A stretch of DNA of 5,589 nucleotides from positions 1-5,589 of the forward strand of contig JAEWSV010000270.1 in assembly GCA_023398155.1 (NCBI GenBank). Direction: 5' to 3'. Positions 1-5,102 of this stretch are shown piece by piece; position 1 is the stretch's first letter; every line of letters begins with the position of its first letter. The position numbers and the translations under genes were made by a program. The stretch is from Spirochaetota bacterium. GTDB taxonomy: Bacteria > Spirochaetota > Spirochaetia > Treponematales > Breznakiellaceae. The notes beneath the pieces were generated by a model. The model was given only the letters and a program-made list of their open reading frames with translations, was not told where the DNA came from and made no database searches.

Positions 1-174
1 ACGGAAATCGGATCGAAGGGCTTCCATGAGTTCCCCTTCGCGCGCGATGATCCGCTCCCGCAGCCGCTTCAGTTTGTTCGCGCGCTCGGCCGCGTCGGTC
101 GCCGCGATCTCCCAACGTTTCTTTCCCTGGTCACGGAACAGCCGTTCGAGCTCCGCCGCATCTTCCACTTTCAT
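1..174 (-). CDS. Aldehyde dehydrogenase family protein, N-terminal fragment (cut by window edge)
   Basis: Only the first 58 residues are in the window; the reading frame stays open to position 1. The fragment starts MKVEDAAELERLF and continues with a charged helix (RANKLKRLRERIIAREGEL) and then MEALRSDFR. This pattern, an Arg-rich helix followed by an 'AL..D' motif near residue 50-60, is the N-terminal helical region typical of class-3-like, NAD(P)+-dependent aldehyde dehydrogenases, which oxidise aldehydes to carboxylates. The catalytic Cys and Glu and the nucleotide-binding motifs lie outside the window, so activity cannot be judged. The ATG at 174-172 is preceded by AGGAG at 186-182 with 7-nt spacing, which supports this start. 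It follows the NimA-like gene after 63 nt on the same strand and is probably the fifth gene of that operon. The family call rests on the N-terminus alone; a different protein with a similar helix is possible. Confidence 0.68.
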   Translation of the reverse strand, partial: MKVEDAAELERLFRDQGKKRWEIAATDAAERANKLKRLRERIIAREGELMEALRSDFR

Positions 175-197
175 ACGCTCTCTCCTTCTCCGCGCCC

Positions 198-213
198 GCG
201 CCTAATCCGGCGC
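198..213 (-). other. Small GC-rich hairpin in the gap between the NimA-like gene and the aldehyde dehydrogenase gene
   Basis: In the 63-nt gap, GCGCC (198-202) pairs with GGCGC (209-213) across a 6-nt loop. The right arm also lies within a 10-nt palindrome, CCGGCGCCGG (207-216), so alternative folds exist. There is no T-tract on either strand, so it is not a standard intrinsic terminator. It could slow transcription or stabilise an RNA end between the two genes, or be a chance product of high GC. Confidence 0.25.
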
Positions 214-237
214 CGGGGCGAAGCGTCACGGATCACC

Positions 238-702
238 TCAAACAGTACCGCGGTTCGCCTTCCCCGTCATCCGATCGATATCCACGCGGACGACCGCGAC
301 GCGGGCGAGCATGGATTCGGGGAACGGCCCCTCGACCGCGCCGAATTTTCGGTTGAGCGCGGCGAGCGCCGCCGACTTCTCAGCGGCGGACTCCACGAAT
401 ACGGCGATCCCCCAGCCGATCACCGACGAGTACCGAGTCGTGCAGTCGCAGGACCCTTCGCCCACCTCAACTCGACGCTCTCCTTCCGCCTCGAAGCAGA
501 CCCGCGGCCGCTCCCTGAGGATGGCGATCTTGCGTCCCTCGACCGCCGAATGGAAAAAGAGCGAAGAGCCGACGCGCACGAAGTTGACCGGCACGACGTA
601 CGGCTCCGCCCCGTCCCAGAGTCCGAGCCGAATCTCGGCCGCCGCGTCCAAGAGGGCTTCCTGCTCTTCCGTATCGATGATTTCTCGATCAGCTCTCCGC
701 AT
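238..702 (-). CDS. NimA-like pyridoxamine 5'-phosphate oxidase-family flavoprotein
   Basis: A 154-residue protein of the split-barrel FMN-binding fold, at the usual length for the Nim-like subgroup. Visible family signatures in order: MRRADREI at the start, the strand region EPYVVPVNF (33-41), LFFHSAVEGRK (48-58) with the His at 51 that matches the conserved Nim histidine, PRVCFE (66-71), CDCTTRYSSVIGWG (85-98), and the C-terminal MTGKANRG (145-152). Family members bind FMN or a related cofactor in the cytoplasm and reduce small substrates; some give 5-nitroimidazole resistance, but most chromosomal copies have no known substrate. Resistance should not be assumed from sequence. The start is well supported: AGGAGG (712-707) immediately follows the stop codon of the upstream phosphatase gene, which ends 10 nt before this ATG. 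This makes co-transcription and translational coupling likely. Confidence 0.88.
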   Translation of the reverse strand: MRRADREIIDTEEQEALLDAAAEIRLGLWDGAEPYVVPVNFVRVGSSLFFHSAVEGRKIAILRERPRVCFEAEGERRVEVGEGSCDCTTRYSSVIGWGIAVFVESAAEKSAALAALNRKFGAVEGPFPESMLARVAVVRVDIDRMTGKANRGTV

Positions 703-712
703 CCTTCCTCCT

Positions 713-1534
713 TCAGTTGAGCAGGCCGATGGCGGCGTATTCTTCCCGCACCGCTTCCTGCAAGATATCGAGCACGCGCGGCCTCCCCGTCACGAAGGTC
801 CGGCAACTGAACGGGTCGTAATCCTTCCCCGCGAAGGTGCGGTACTCATGGCTGGTCTCCGAAAGCATGAGCAGGCCGGCCGCCACGTCGTAGGGTTGGA
901 GATCTACCTCCCAGAAGCCCTGGAAGAAGCCGGCCGCGACGTAGCAGAGGTCGAGGGCCGCCGATCCGGCGCGCCGAACGTCGCGGCAGGAGGCGAGCAC
1001 GCGGCGGGTCGCGGCGAAGAAGGCGTCCGTCGTCTCCGGAGACCGGTAGGGCGTACCGGTCGCGACGAGCGCGGAAAGCGGATCAAGGCCCGTCGCGGGC
1101 TGTAGCCGTACGCCGTTCCGCCACGCTCCGCCTCCGGCGTAGGCCGTGAAGAGTTCGCCGTTGGAAGGTTTGAGGACGAGGCCGAGGACCGGCCGGCCGC
1201 CCTCCCAGAGCGCTATGGACACCGACCAGTGGTCGTACCCGGATAAATAGTTGGTCGTCCCGTCGAGCGGATCGACGACCCACGTCGCTCCGGGACCGAC
1301 GAGCTTGTCCGTCTCCTCGCCGAAAAACGCGGCGCCGCTCAACGCGGCATCCAGGACGCGGCGGATGGCGCGCTCGGATTCCACGTCCACGAAAGAAACG
1401 AAATCCCGCGCCGACTTCGCGTCTCCCCACCCCGGTCCGCGTTTCCTGAACTCCCCGAGCTGCAACGAGGCCGCGATGCGGGCCGCCCGTTCCGCCTCGA
1501 CGAGAAGGCGGGAGAGATCCCCGGCATCCATCAT
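713..1534 (-). CDS. Inositol monophosphatase-family phosphatase
   Basis: A 273-residue Mg2+-dependent phosphatase of the IMPase/SuhB fold. Metal-site motifs visible in order: K40-S...D44-F-V-S-F-V-D50, FFGEET (70-75), DPLDGTTNY (88-96) with D88 and D91, and WEVDLQPYDVAAG (208-220) with D216 as the third-site aspartate. Family enzymes hydrolyse inositol phosphates and also sugar phosphates or 3'-phosphoadenosine nucleotides, so the substrate is open. Two departures from consensus: the usual W-D-x-A-A-G reads Y215-D216, and the normal EAGG after it is replaced by SETSHE. The start chosen is ATG 1534-1532, with a second ATG directly after it (MMDAG); it overlaps the TGA of the reductase gene as ATGA. 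No strong ribosome-binding site precedes it, as expected for coupled translation. The frame is open farther upstream to 1678, but that extension lies inside the reductase gene and is not family-like. Confidence 0.9.
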   Translation of the reverse strand: MMDAGDLSRLLVEAERAARIAASLQLGEFRKRGPGWGDAKSARDFVSFVDVESERAIRRVLDAALSGAAFFGEETDKLVGPGATWVVDPLDGTTNYLSGYDHWSVSIALWEGGRPVLGLVLKPSNGELFTAYAGGGAWRNGVRLQPATGLDPLSALVATGTPYRSPETTDAFFAATRRVLASCRDVRRAGSAALDLCYVAAGFFQGFWEVDLQPYDVAAGLLMLSETSHEYRTFAGKDYDPFSCRTFVTGRPRVLDILQEAVREEYAAIGLLN

Positions 1535-2526
1535 GCGGCCCGCAACACTTTCTCGATCTCCGCAAGTTCGTCCGGGGTGAAGGCGAGCCTGGAGGCGGCC
1601 TTCACGTTCTCCACGATCTGCTCTTTCCGGCTCGCGCCGATGAGCGCGCTCGTGACGCGGCCGTCGCGGAGCGTCCAAGCGATGGCCATCTGGGCCAGGG
1701 TCTGGCCCCGGCCGGCCGCGATGGCGTTGAGCGCTCGGACCTTATCCAGCACCGCGTCCGTGATCTGGGTTTCCTTGAGGAAGGGGCTCGCCGAGGCCGC
1801 GCGCGAGTCGGCGGGAATGCCGCCCAGGTACCGACCGGTGAGGAGCCCCTGGGCGAGCGGCATGAACGCGATGATGCCGATCCCTTCTTCCCCGCAGGCG
1901 GAAAGGAGCCCTTTTTCGATCCAGCGCTCGAACATGTGGTACTTCGGCTGATGGATGAGGCAGGGCACGCCGAGGTCGCGGAGTATCGCGGCGGCTTCCT
2001 TGGTCCGGTCGGCCGGATAATTGGAAAGCCCGACGTAGAGCGCTTTGCCCGATTTCACCGCGTGGGCGAGCGCGCCCATCGTCTCCTCGAGCGGCGTCTC
2101 GTTGTCGGGACGGTGGGAGTAGAAGATGTCCACGTAGTCCAACCCCATCCTCCGCAGGCTATCGTCCAGGCTGGAGAGGAGGTATTTCCGGGAACCGCGA
2201 TCGCCGTACGGGCCCGGCCACATGAGGTAGCCGGCCTTCGTGGAGATCACGAGCTCGTTCCGATACGGCCGGAAATCGTCGCGGAGCAGCCGTCCGAGGG
2301 TCTCCTCGGCGGAACCGGGCGGAGGCCCGTAGTTATTCGCCAGGTCGAAGTGGGTTATCCCGAGGTCGAAGGCCGTCCGCGCCATCTCCCGCGAGGCCTC
2401 ATAGGAGAACCCTCCGCCGAAATTGTGCCAAAAGCCGAGGGATAGTACGGGGAGATCGAGACCCGACCGGCCGCAACGGCGGTACGGGATCTTTTCGTAG
2501 CGGGTTTCGTTCGCGACGTAGCTCAT
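1531..2526 (-). CDS. gpr: Aldo-keto reductase, YghZ/Gpr (AKR14A) type: L-glyceraldehyde 3-phosphate / methylglyoxal reductase
   Basis: A 331-residue cytoplasmic NADPH-dependent (beta/alpha)8 reductase. The catalytic tetrad is complete: D61, Y66, K97 and H138. Subfamily hallmarks are strong and resemble Escherichia coli YghZ closely: SLGFWHNFG (29-37), GITHFDLANNYGPPPGSAEE (56-75), ISTKAGY (94-100), DIFYSHR (133-139), GKALYVGLSNY (160-170), PLAQGLLTGRYL (223-234) and the cofactor-phosphate motif region IGASRKEQIVENV (296-308). Characterised relatives reduce L-glyceraldehyde 3-phosphate and methylglyoxal, which suggests aldehyde detoxification; the precise substrate here is inferred. The protein lacks the roughly 15-residue C-terminal tail of the E. 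coli enzyme. The start is the ATG at 2526, not the TTG 15 nt upstream, because that TTG abuts the ribosome-binding site and the sequence MSYVANETRY aligns with the family N-terminus. It follows the PilZ gene by 36 nt and overlaps the phosphatase gene by 4 nt. Confidence 0.93.
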   Translation of the reverse strand: MSYVANETRYEKIPYRRCGRSGLDLPVLSLGFWHNFGGGFSYEASREMARTAFDLGITHFDLANNYGPPPGSAEETLGRLLRDDFRPYRNELVISTKAGYLMWPGPYGDRGSRKYLLSSLDDSLRRMGLDYVDIFYSHRPDNETPLEETMGALAHAVKSGKALYVGLSNYPADRTKEAAAILRDLGVPCLIHQPKYHMFERWIEKGLLSACGEEGIGIIAFMPLAQGLLTGRYLGGIPADSRAASASPFLKETQITDAVLDKVRALNAIAAGRGQTLAQMAIAWTLRDGRVTSALIGASRKEQIVENVKAASRLAFTPDELAEIEKVLRAA

Positions 2527-2533
2527 GATTACG

Positions 2534-2538
2534 CTCCT
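2534..2538 (-). promoter_or_regulatory. Ribosome-binding site of the aldo-keto reductase gene
   Basis: AGGAG lies 7 nt before the ATG at 2526-2524. It decides the start: the alternative in-frame TTG at 2541-2539 sits directly upstream of this motif and so is an unlikely initiation codon. Confidence 0.8.
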
Positions 2539-2562
2539 CAATCGCCGGGAAAGCGACGTTGT

Positions 2563-3339
2563 TCAGGAACCGACCTGCGCCTCTATATCGGCTTGCAAGG
2601 CTGTCTGGATATAACGCCGGATCTTCCCTCGGCAGATACCGTCCACCTTGGGAGTGAACAGCACGACATAGACCATCGTTCCCTCGTCGTTCCGGGTCCC
2701 GAGCACGATGCCCTCGACGAGGACCAGGACGCCCCGGAGCTTGAGCTGAACGTCCCGCAATATGGAGTTTTTCGGGAAATGCGGATCAGCCTCGAAAGAA
2801 CATGAAAATCCCACGACGCTGATGTCCAGGATGGTGCCGGAGATCAAGCCGCTATCCGCGCGGAGATTGACGGTGGACATGGGATCGGAAGCGCAATTCG
2901 CGCGCACGTATTTGCGGCGTCCCTTGGCCTCGTTAACCTTGAGCGTTTCCAGGAGGATGCGCGCGCTCTCCTCGACCCCCAACTTGAGCCTGATGAATCC
3001 GCAGCGGATGCCGATATCCATGAGGTATTTCCGCTGGAGCCGCTCGTCCGTATTGTAGGAGATGATCCCGATGCCGACCGTCGCAGAGGCGGAATCGCCC
3101 TGGACTTCCCTGATCCAAGTCTCCCATTCGGCTTCGCTCTGTCCCTCATCGATATTCACGAAGACGAGGGAATCCGGGTATTTCCTCAGGAGCCGCCGCG
3201 CGCCCTCATGGTCGCGCAGCATGTAGGTCTCGAATTCCTGTTCCATGAGACGCGCCACGAGTTCGTCCCGGACGACGCTGGGCGGATAGAGGAAGAAGAC
3301 CTTTTTCCCGAGGCTCGAAGGTTCGGCGCGAGTATCCAT
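2563..3339 (-). CDS. PilZ-domain cyclic-di-GMP receptor with an extra N-terminal domain
   Basis: A 258-residue soluble protein with no signal peptide or membrane segment. The C-terminal half is a PilZ domain: R142-K-Y-V-R146 gives the RxxxR loop and D172-I-S-V-V-G177 gives the D/NxSxxG motif, together the c-di-GMP binding signature, followed by beta strands (about 198-230) and a terminal helix. Residues about 12-135 form a separate alpha/beta domain that starts with a receiver-like strand (KKVFFLYPP) and has LVFVNIDEG (58-66) and GIGIISYNT (89-97). This resembles a degenerate response-regulator fold or the PilZN-type domains found beside PilZ in spirochaetes. It probably transmits c-di-GMP level to motility, envelope or gene expression by protein contact; the partner is unknown. 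It heads the five-gene minus-strand run. No Shine-Dalgarno sequence precedes the ATG (upstream bases read GCTTTCCT), and a -10-like TATTAC lies only 11 nt away. Confidence 0.88.
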   Translation of the reverse strand: MDTRAEPSSLGKKVFFLYPPSVVRDELVARLMEQEFETYMLRDHEGARRLLRKYPDSLVFVNIDEGQSEAEWETWIREVQGDSASATVGIGIISYNTDERLQRKYLMDIGIRCGFIRLKLGVEESARILLETLKVNEAKGRRKYVRANCASDPMSTVNLRADSGLISGTILDISVVGFSCSFEADPHFPKNSILRDVQLKLRGVLVLVEGIVLGTRNDEGTMVYVVLFTPKVDGICRGKIRRYIQTALQADIEAQVGS

Positions 3340-3350
3340 AGGAAAGCAGA

Positions 3351-3376
3351 GTAATACAGGTACGCGCGACGGGCAA
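3351..3376 (-). promoter_or_regulatory. Possible promoter for the PilZ-headed operon
   Basis: On the minus strand, TTGCCC (3376-3371, 4 of 6 matches to the sigma-70 -35 consensus) and TATTAC (3356-3351, 4 of 6 matches to the -10) are separated by 14 nt, shorter than the ideal 17. The -10 ends 11 nt before the PilZ start codon, so the transcript would begin about 4-6 nt upstream of ATG. The match is weak and the spacing poor; the main support is that a divergent intergenic region needs a promoter on this strand. Confidence 0.25.
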
Positions 3377-3403
3377 GTCGAGGGGACGGTTCAAGAGGAC
3401 CCG

Positions 3404-3433
3404 TTGCGCCGCTGCCTCAGGACCGTGTATCGT
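3404..3433 (+). promoter_or_regulatory. Possible promoter for apbE, giving a nearly leaderless mRNA
   Basis: TTGCGC (3404-3409) and TATCGT (3428-3433) are separated by 18 nt, and TG directly precedes the -10. The -10 ends only 5 nt before the ATG at 3439, so initiation would fall about at the start codon. Both hexamers are weak matches (3 of 6 and 4 of 6). The absence of any Shine-Dalgarno motif before apbE agrees with a leaderless transcript but does not prove it. Confidence 0.3.
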
Positions 3434-3438
3434 AACCC

Positions 3439-4485
3439 ATGCGTCCTTTCCGCCTTAATCGCGTCCTCATCCGCGCCGCCGCGGCTTCCTGCGCGGCGGT
3501 TTTAGTCGTTTGCCTTGCCGCATGCTCGCCCGCGCCGCAGCCGCCCCAGAGCGAGTTCGTCCTCGGAACGGTCTGCTCCGTCAACCTCTTCGAGCGCGGT
3601 AAACCCGAGATCTACCAGGATATATTCGCCCGCCTCAGGGAAATAGAAGACCGGATGAGCATCAACAAGGAGGGCACCGACCTAGATGCGGTCAACGCGG
3701 CTTCCGGAGTCGCGCCCGTAAAGGTCCATGATGACGTCTATCAAGTGGTCGCCGCCGCGCGCCGCTACGCGGAACTTTCAGGCGGCGCTTTCGACCCGAC
3801 CATAGGCCCCGTAGTGAAGCTATGGAGCATCGGTACCGACTACGCCCGCGTCCCCGCTCCCGATGAAATCGCCGCGGCCCTACCGCTCGTGGATTGGCGC
3901 GACCTCGTCGCGGACGAGGCGGAGCGCAGCGTCTTCCTCAAGCGGAAGGGTATGGTCATCGATCTCGGAGCCATCGCCAAGGGGTACGCCGCGGACGAAG
4001 TCGCGCGCATCGTGAAGGCTCACCGCATTCCGCGCGCCATCATCGACCTGGGAGGAAACGTCCTGGCTTACGGCGTGAAGAAGGGCGGTAAACCGTGGAA
4101 GATCGGCGTACAGGATCCCACCGGCCAGCGCGGAGAGCCCATCGGCATCGTCCAGGCGAAGAACAAAACCATGGTGACTTCGGGCGTCTATGAGCGGTTC
4201 CTGGAAGCGGACGGCATACGCTATCACCACATCCTATCCGCTTTCGACGGCTATCCGATCCGGAACGGGCTCCTGTCCGTCACCATCGTCGCGGACCGGT
4301 CGATAGACGCCGACGCGCTTTCCACGTCCACCTTCGCCCTCGGTTACGAGAAAGGCAGGGCGCTCGTGGAAACCCTGGACGGTATAGAGGCCATTTTCGT
4401 CTTCGACGATATGACGGTGCGGACTACGGCCGCTCTCGCGAAAGATTTCTCGCTCACCGATACCCGCTACCGCTTGGTAGAATAG
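3439..4485 (+). CDS. apbE: FAD:protein FMN transferase ApbE, lipoprotein
   Basis: A 348-residue exported flavin transferase. It moves FMN from FAD onto Ser/Thr residues of extracytoplasmic flavoproteins such as NqrB/NqrC, RnfG and other FMN-binding domain proteins. The N-terminus is a lipoprotein signal: basic residues (R2, R5, R8, R12), a hydrophobic core (14-27) and lipobox LAAC with C29 as the lipidated cysteine. Domain motifs: FVLGTVCSV (40-48), AFDPTIGPVVKLW (117-129), IDLGAIAKGYA (174-184), IDLGGNVLAYG (202-212), VTSG (246-249), and DADALSTS (290-297) with D292 and T296 as probable Mg2+ ligands. One departure: the usual H-I-(I/L)-D-P-x-T-G-x-P reads HILSAFDGYP (264-273), losing the Asp after HIL. 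No flavinylation target is in the window. The gene is monocistronic, divergent from the PilZ operon and convergent with the PIN-like gene. The start ATG is supported by the signal peptide. Confidence 0.94.
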   Translation: MRPFRLNRVLIRAAAASCAAVLVVCLAACSPAPQPPQSEFVLGTVCSVNLFERGKPEIYQDIFARLREIEDRMSINKEGTDLDAVNAASGVAPVKVHDDVYQVVAAARRYAELSGGAFDPTIGPVVKLWSIGTDYARVPAPDEIAAALPLVDWRDLVADEAERSVFLKRKGMVIDLGAIAKGYAADEVARIVKAHRIPRAIIDLGGNVLAYGVKKGGKPWKIGVQDPTGQRGEPIGIVQAKNKTMVTSGVYERFLEADGIRYHHILSAFDGYPIRNGLLSVTIVADRSIDADALSTSTFALGYEKGRALVETLDGIEAIFVFDDMTVRTTAALAKDFSLTDTRYRLVE

Positions 4486-4516
4486 GCGGACTTCCCTCGG
4501 CCGATGCTACGGAGGA

Positions 4517-4552
4517 CGCCCGCCGGGGCGAGCGGCGAACGCCGGGACGCTC
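4517..4552. terminator. Pair of GC-rich hairpins between convergent genes, possible bidirectional terminator
   Basis: The 65-nt gap between the convergent apbE and PIN-like genes holds two adjacent stem-loops. The first is CGCCC-GCCG-GGGCG (4517-4530), a perfect 5-bp stem with a tetraloop. The second has outer arms GAGCG (4530-4534) and CGCTC (4548-4552) around an inner GGC-GAAC-GCC (4534-4543). The second reaches into the stop codon of the PIN-like gene (4553-4551). No T-tract follows on either strand, so this is not a standard intrinsic terminator; its placement between convergent genes is the reason for the call. Confidence 0.35.
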
Positions 4553-5102
4553 AGGCGAGCTTGTTCGCCGCGGCGCCCACCGCGCGGGCCCAGGCGAGCC
4601 GGTCCTCCCTATAGGAGTTCCGCTCCAGGAGCAGCCCTCGCGCCGTATCGTACGCCGCGCTTTCCATGGCTCCTTTGGCGGCGAGGAATTCCAGCGCTAC
4701 CAGCGCATCGAAACAATCGAGGCCGCGCGCCTCGCCGTCCATGAGGACTTTCCGGTCTTCGGAGAGGAGCGGAAGACGGGCCTTCCGGGCCGCAGTCGCC
4801 AAAGCGCGGTCCGTGGACAGCCCGCCGATCCCCTCGCCGCTCTCCAGAAGATCCACGCCCGCGGCGCTCTCTCCGGCTTCCGCGGCGGCCGCGGCGATCG
4901 TACGGAGGCGCCAAACGGTGCGGGCGGCGGCCAGGGCGCCGATATCGGAGAGAACGATAAGGCTGGACGCGTCCGCTACGACCGAATCGAAGCCCAGGGC
5001 CCGCGCAGCGAAATCTTCGGGATCAGCCGCTCTTTCCGCCCCGCCTCGCGCCGCCCGTTCCTTCGAGCGGCCGCGCGGGAGCGGGCGGCCATGTTTCTTC
5101 AT
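4551..5102 (-). CDS. PIN-domain-like protein (possible nuclease fold), function unknown
   Basis: A 183-residue Ala/Arg-rich soluble protein. Residues 1-40 are a charged, low-complexity leader. From about 40 the pattern resembles PIN-domain proteins of the DUF3368 kind: VVADASSLIVLSDIGAL (41-57) matches the first strand and helix with acidic D44; LSTDRALATAARKARLPLLS (95-114) with D98 precedes a strand; SEDRKVL (114-120) gives D116; then LDCFDALVALEFLAAKGAM (128-146) and a C-terminal helix (RNSYREDRLAWA). Active PIN domains cut RNA with Mg2+ held by three or four acidic residues; D44, perhaps E75, D98 and D116 could play this role, but activity is unproven. No antitoxin-sized partner is adjacent, so a VapC toxin role is not indicated. 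ATG 5102-5100 overlaps the TGA of the upstream isomerase gene as ATGA, with no strong ribosome-binding site, so translation is probably coupled. Confidence 0.62.
   Translation of the reverse strand: MKKHGRPLPRGRSKERAARGGAERAADPEDFAARALGFDSVVADASSLIVLSDIGALAAARTVWRLRTIAAAAAEAGESAAGVDLLESGEGIGGLSTDRALATAARKARLPLLSEDRKVLMDGEARGLDCFDALVALEFLAAKGAMESAAYDTARGLLLERNSYREDRLAWARAVGAAANKLA

Noticed and set aside
238..702. Nitroimidazole resistance determinant (nim)
   Set aside because: The fold and motifs are Nim-like, but this broad family mostly consists of housekeeping flavoproteins and there is no mobile element or resistance context.
311..1105. Long plus-strand open frame (264 codons) antisense to the NimA-like and phosphatase genes
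   Set aside because: It covers two clearly conserved genes on the other strand, has Ser/Arg/Pro-rich composition typical of an antisense frame in GC-rich DNA, and shows no family motif.
1535..1678. N-terminal extension of the phosphatase frame up to a start at 1678
   Set aside because: It lies inside the reductase coding sequence, is Arg-rich and unlike IMPase N-termini; the ATGA overlap start at 1534 fits the family length.
1936..2445. Plus-strand open frame (169 codons) antisense to the aldo-keto reductase gene
   Set aside because: The minus-strand gene there has a full catalytic tetrad and family motifs; the plus-strand product is Val/Gly/Arg-rich and unrecognisable.
4551..5102. VapC-type toxin of a toxin-antitoxin pair
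   Set aside because: There is no small antitoxin frame next to it, the protein is longer than typical VapC because of its charged leader, and its coupled neighbour is a foldase gene.
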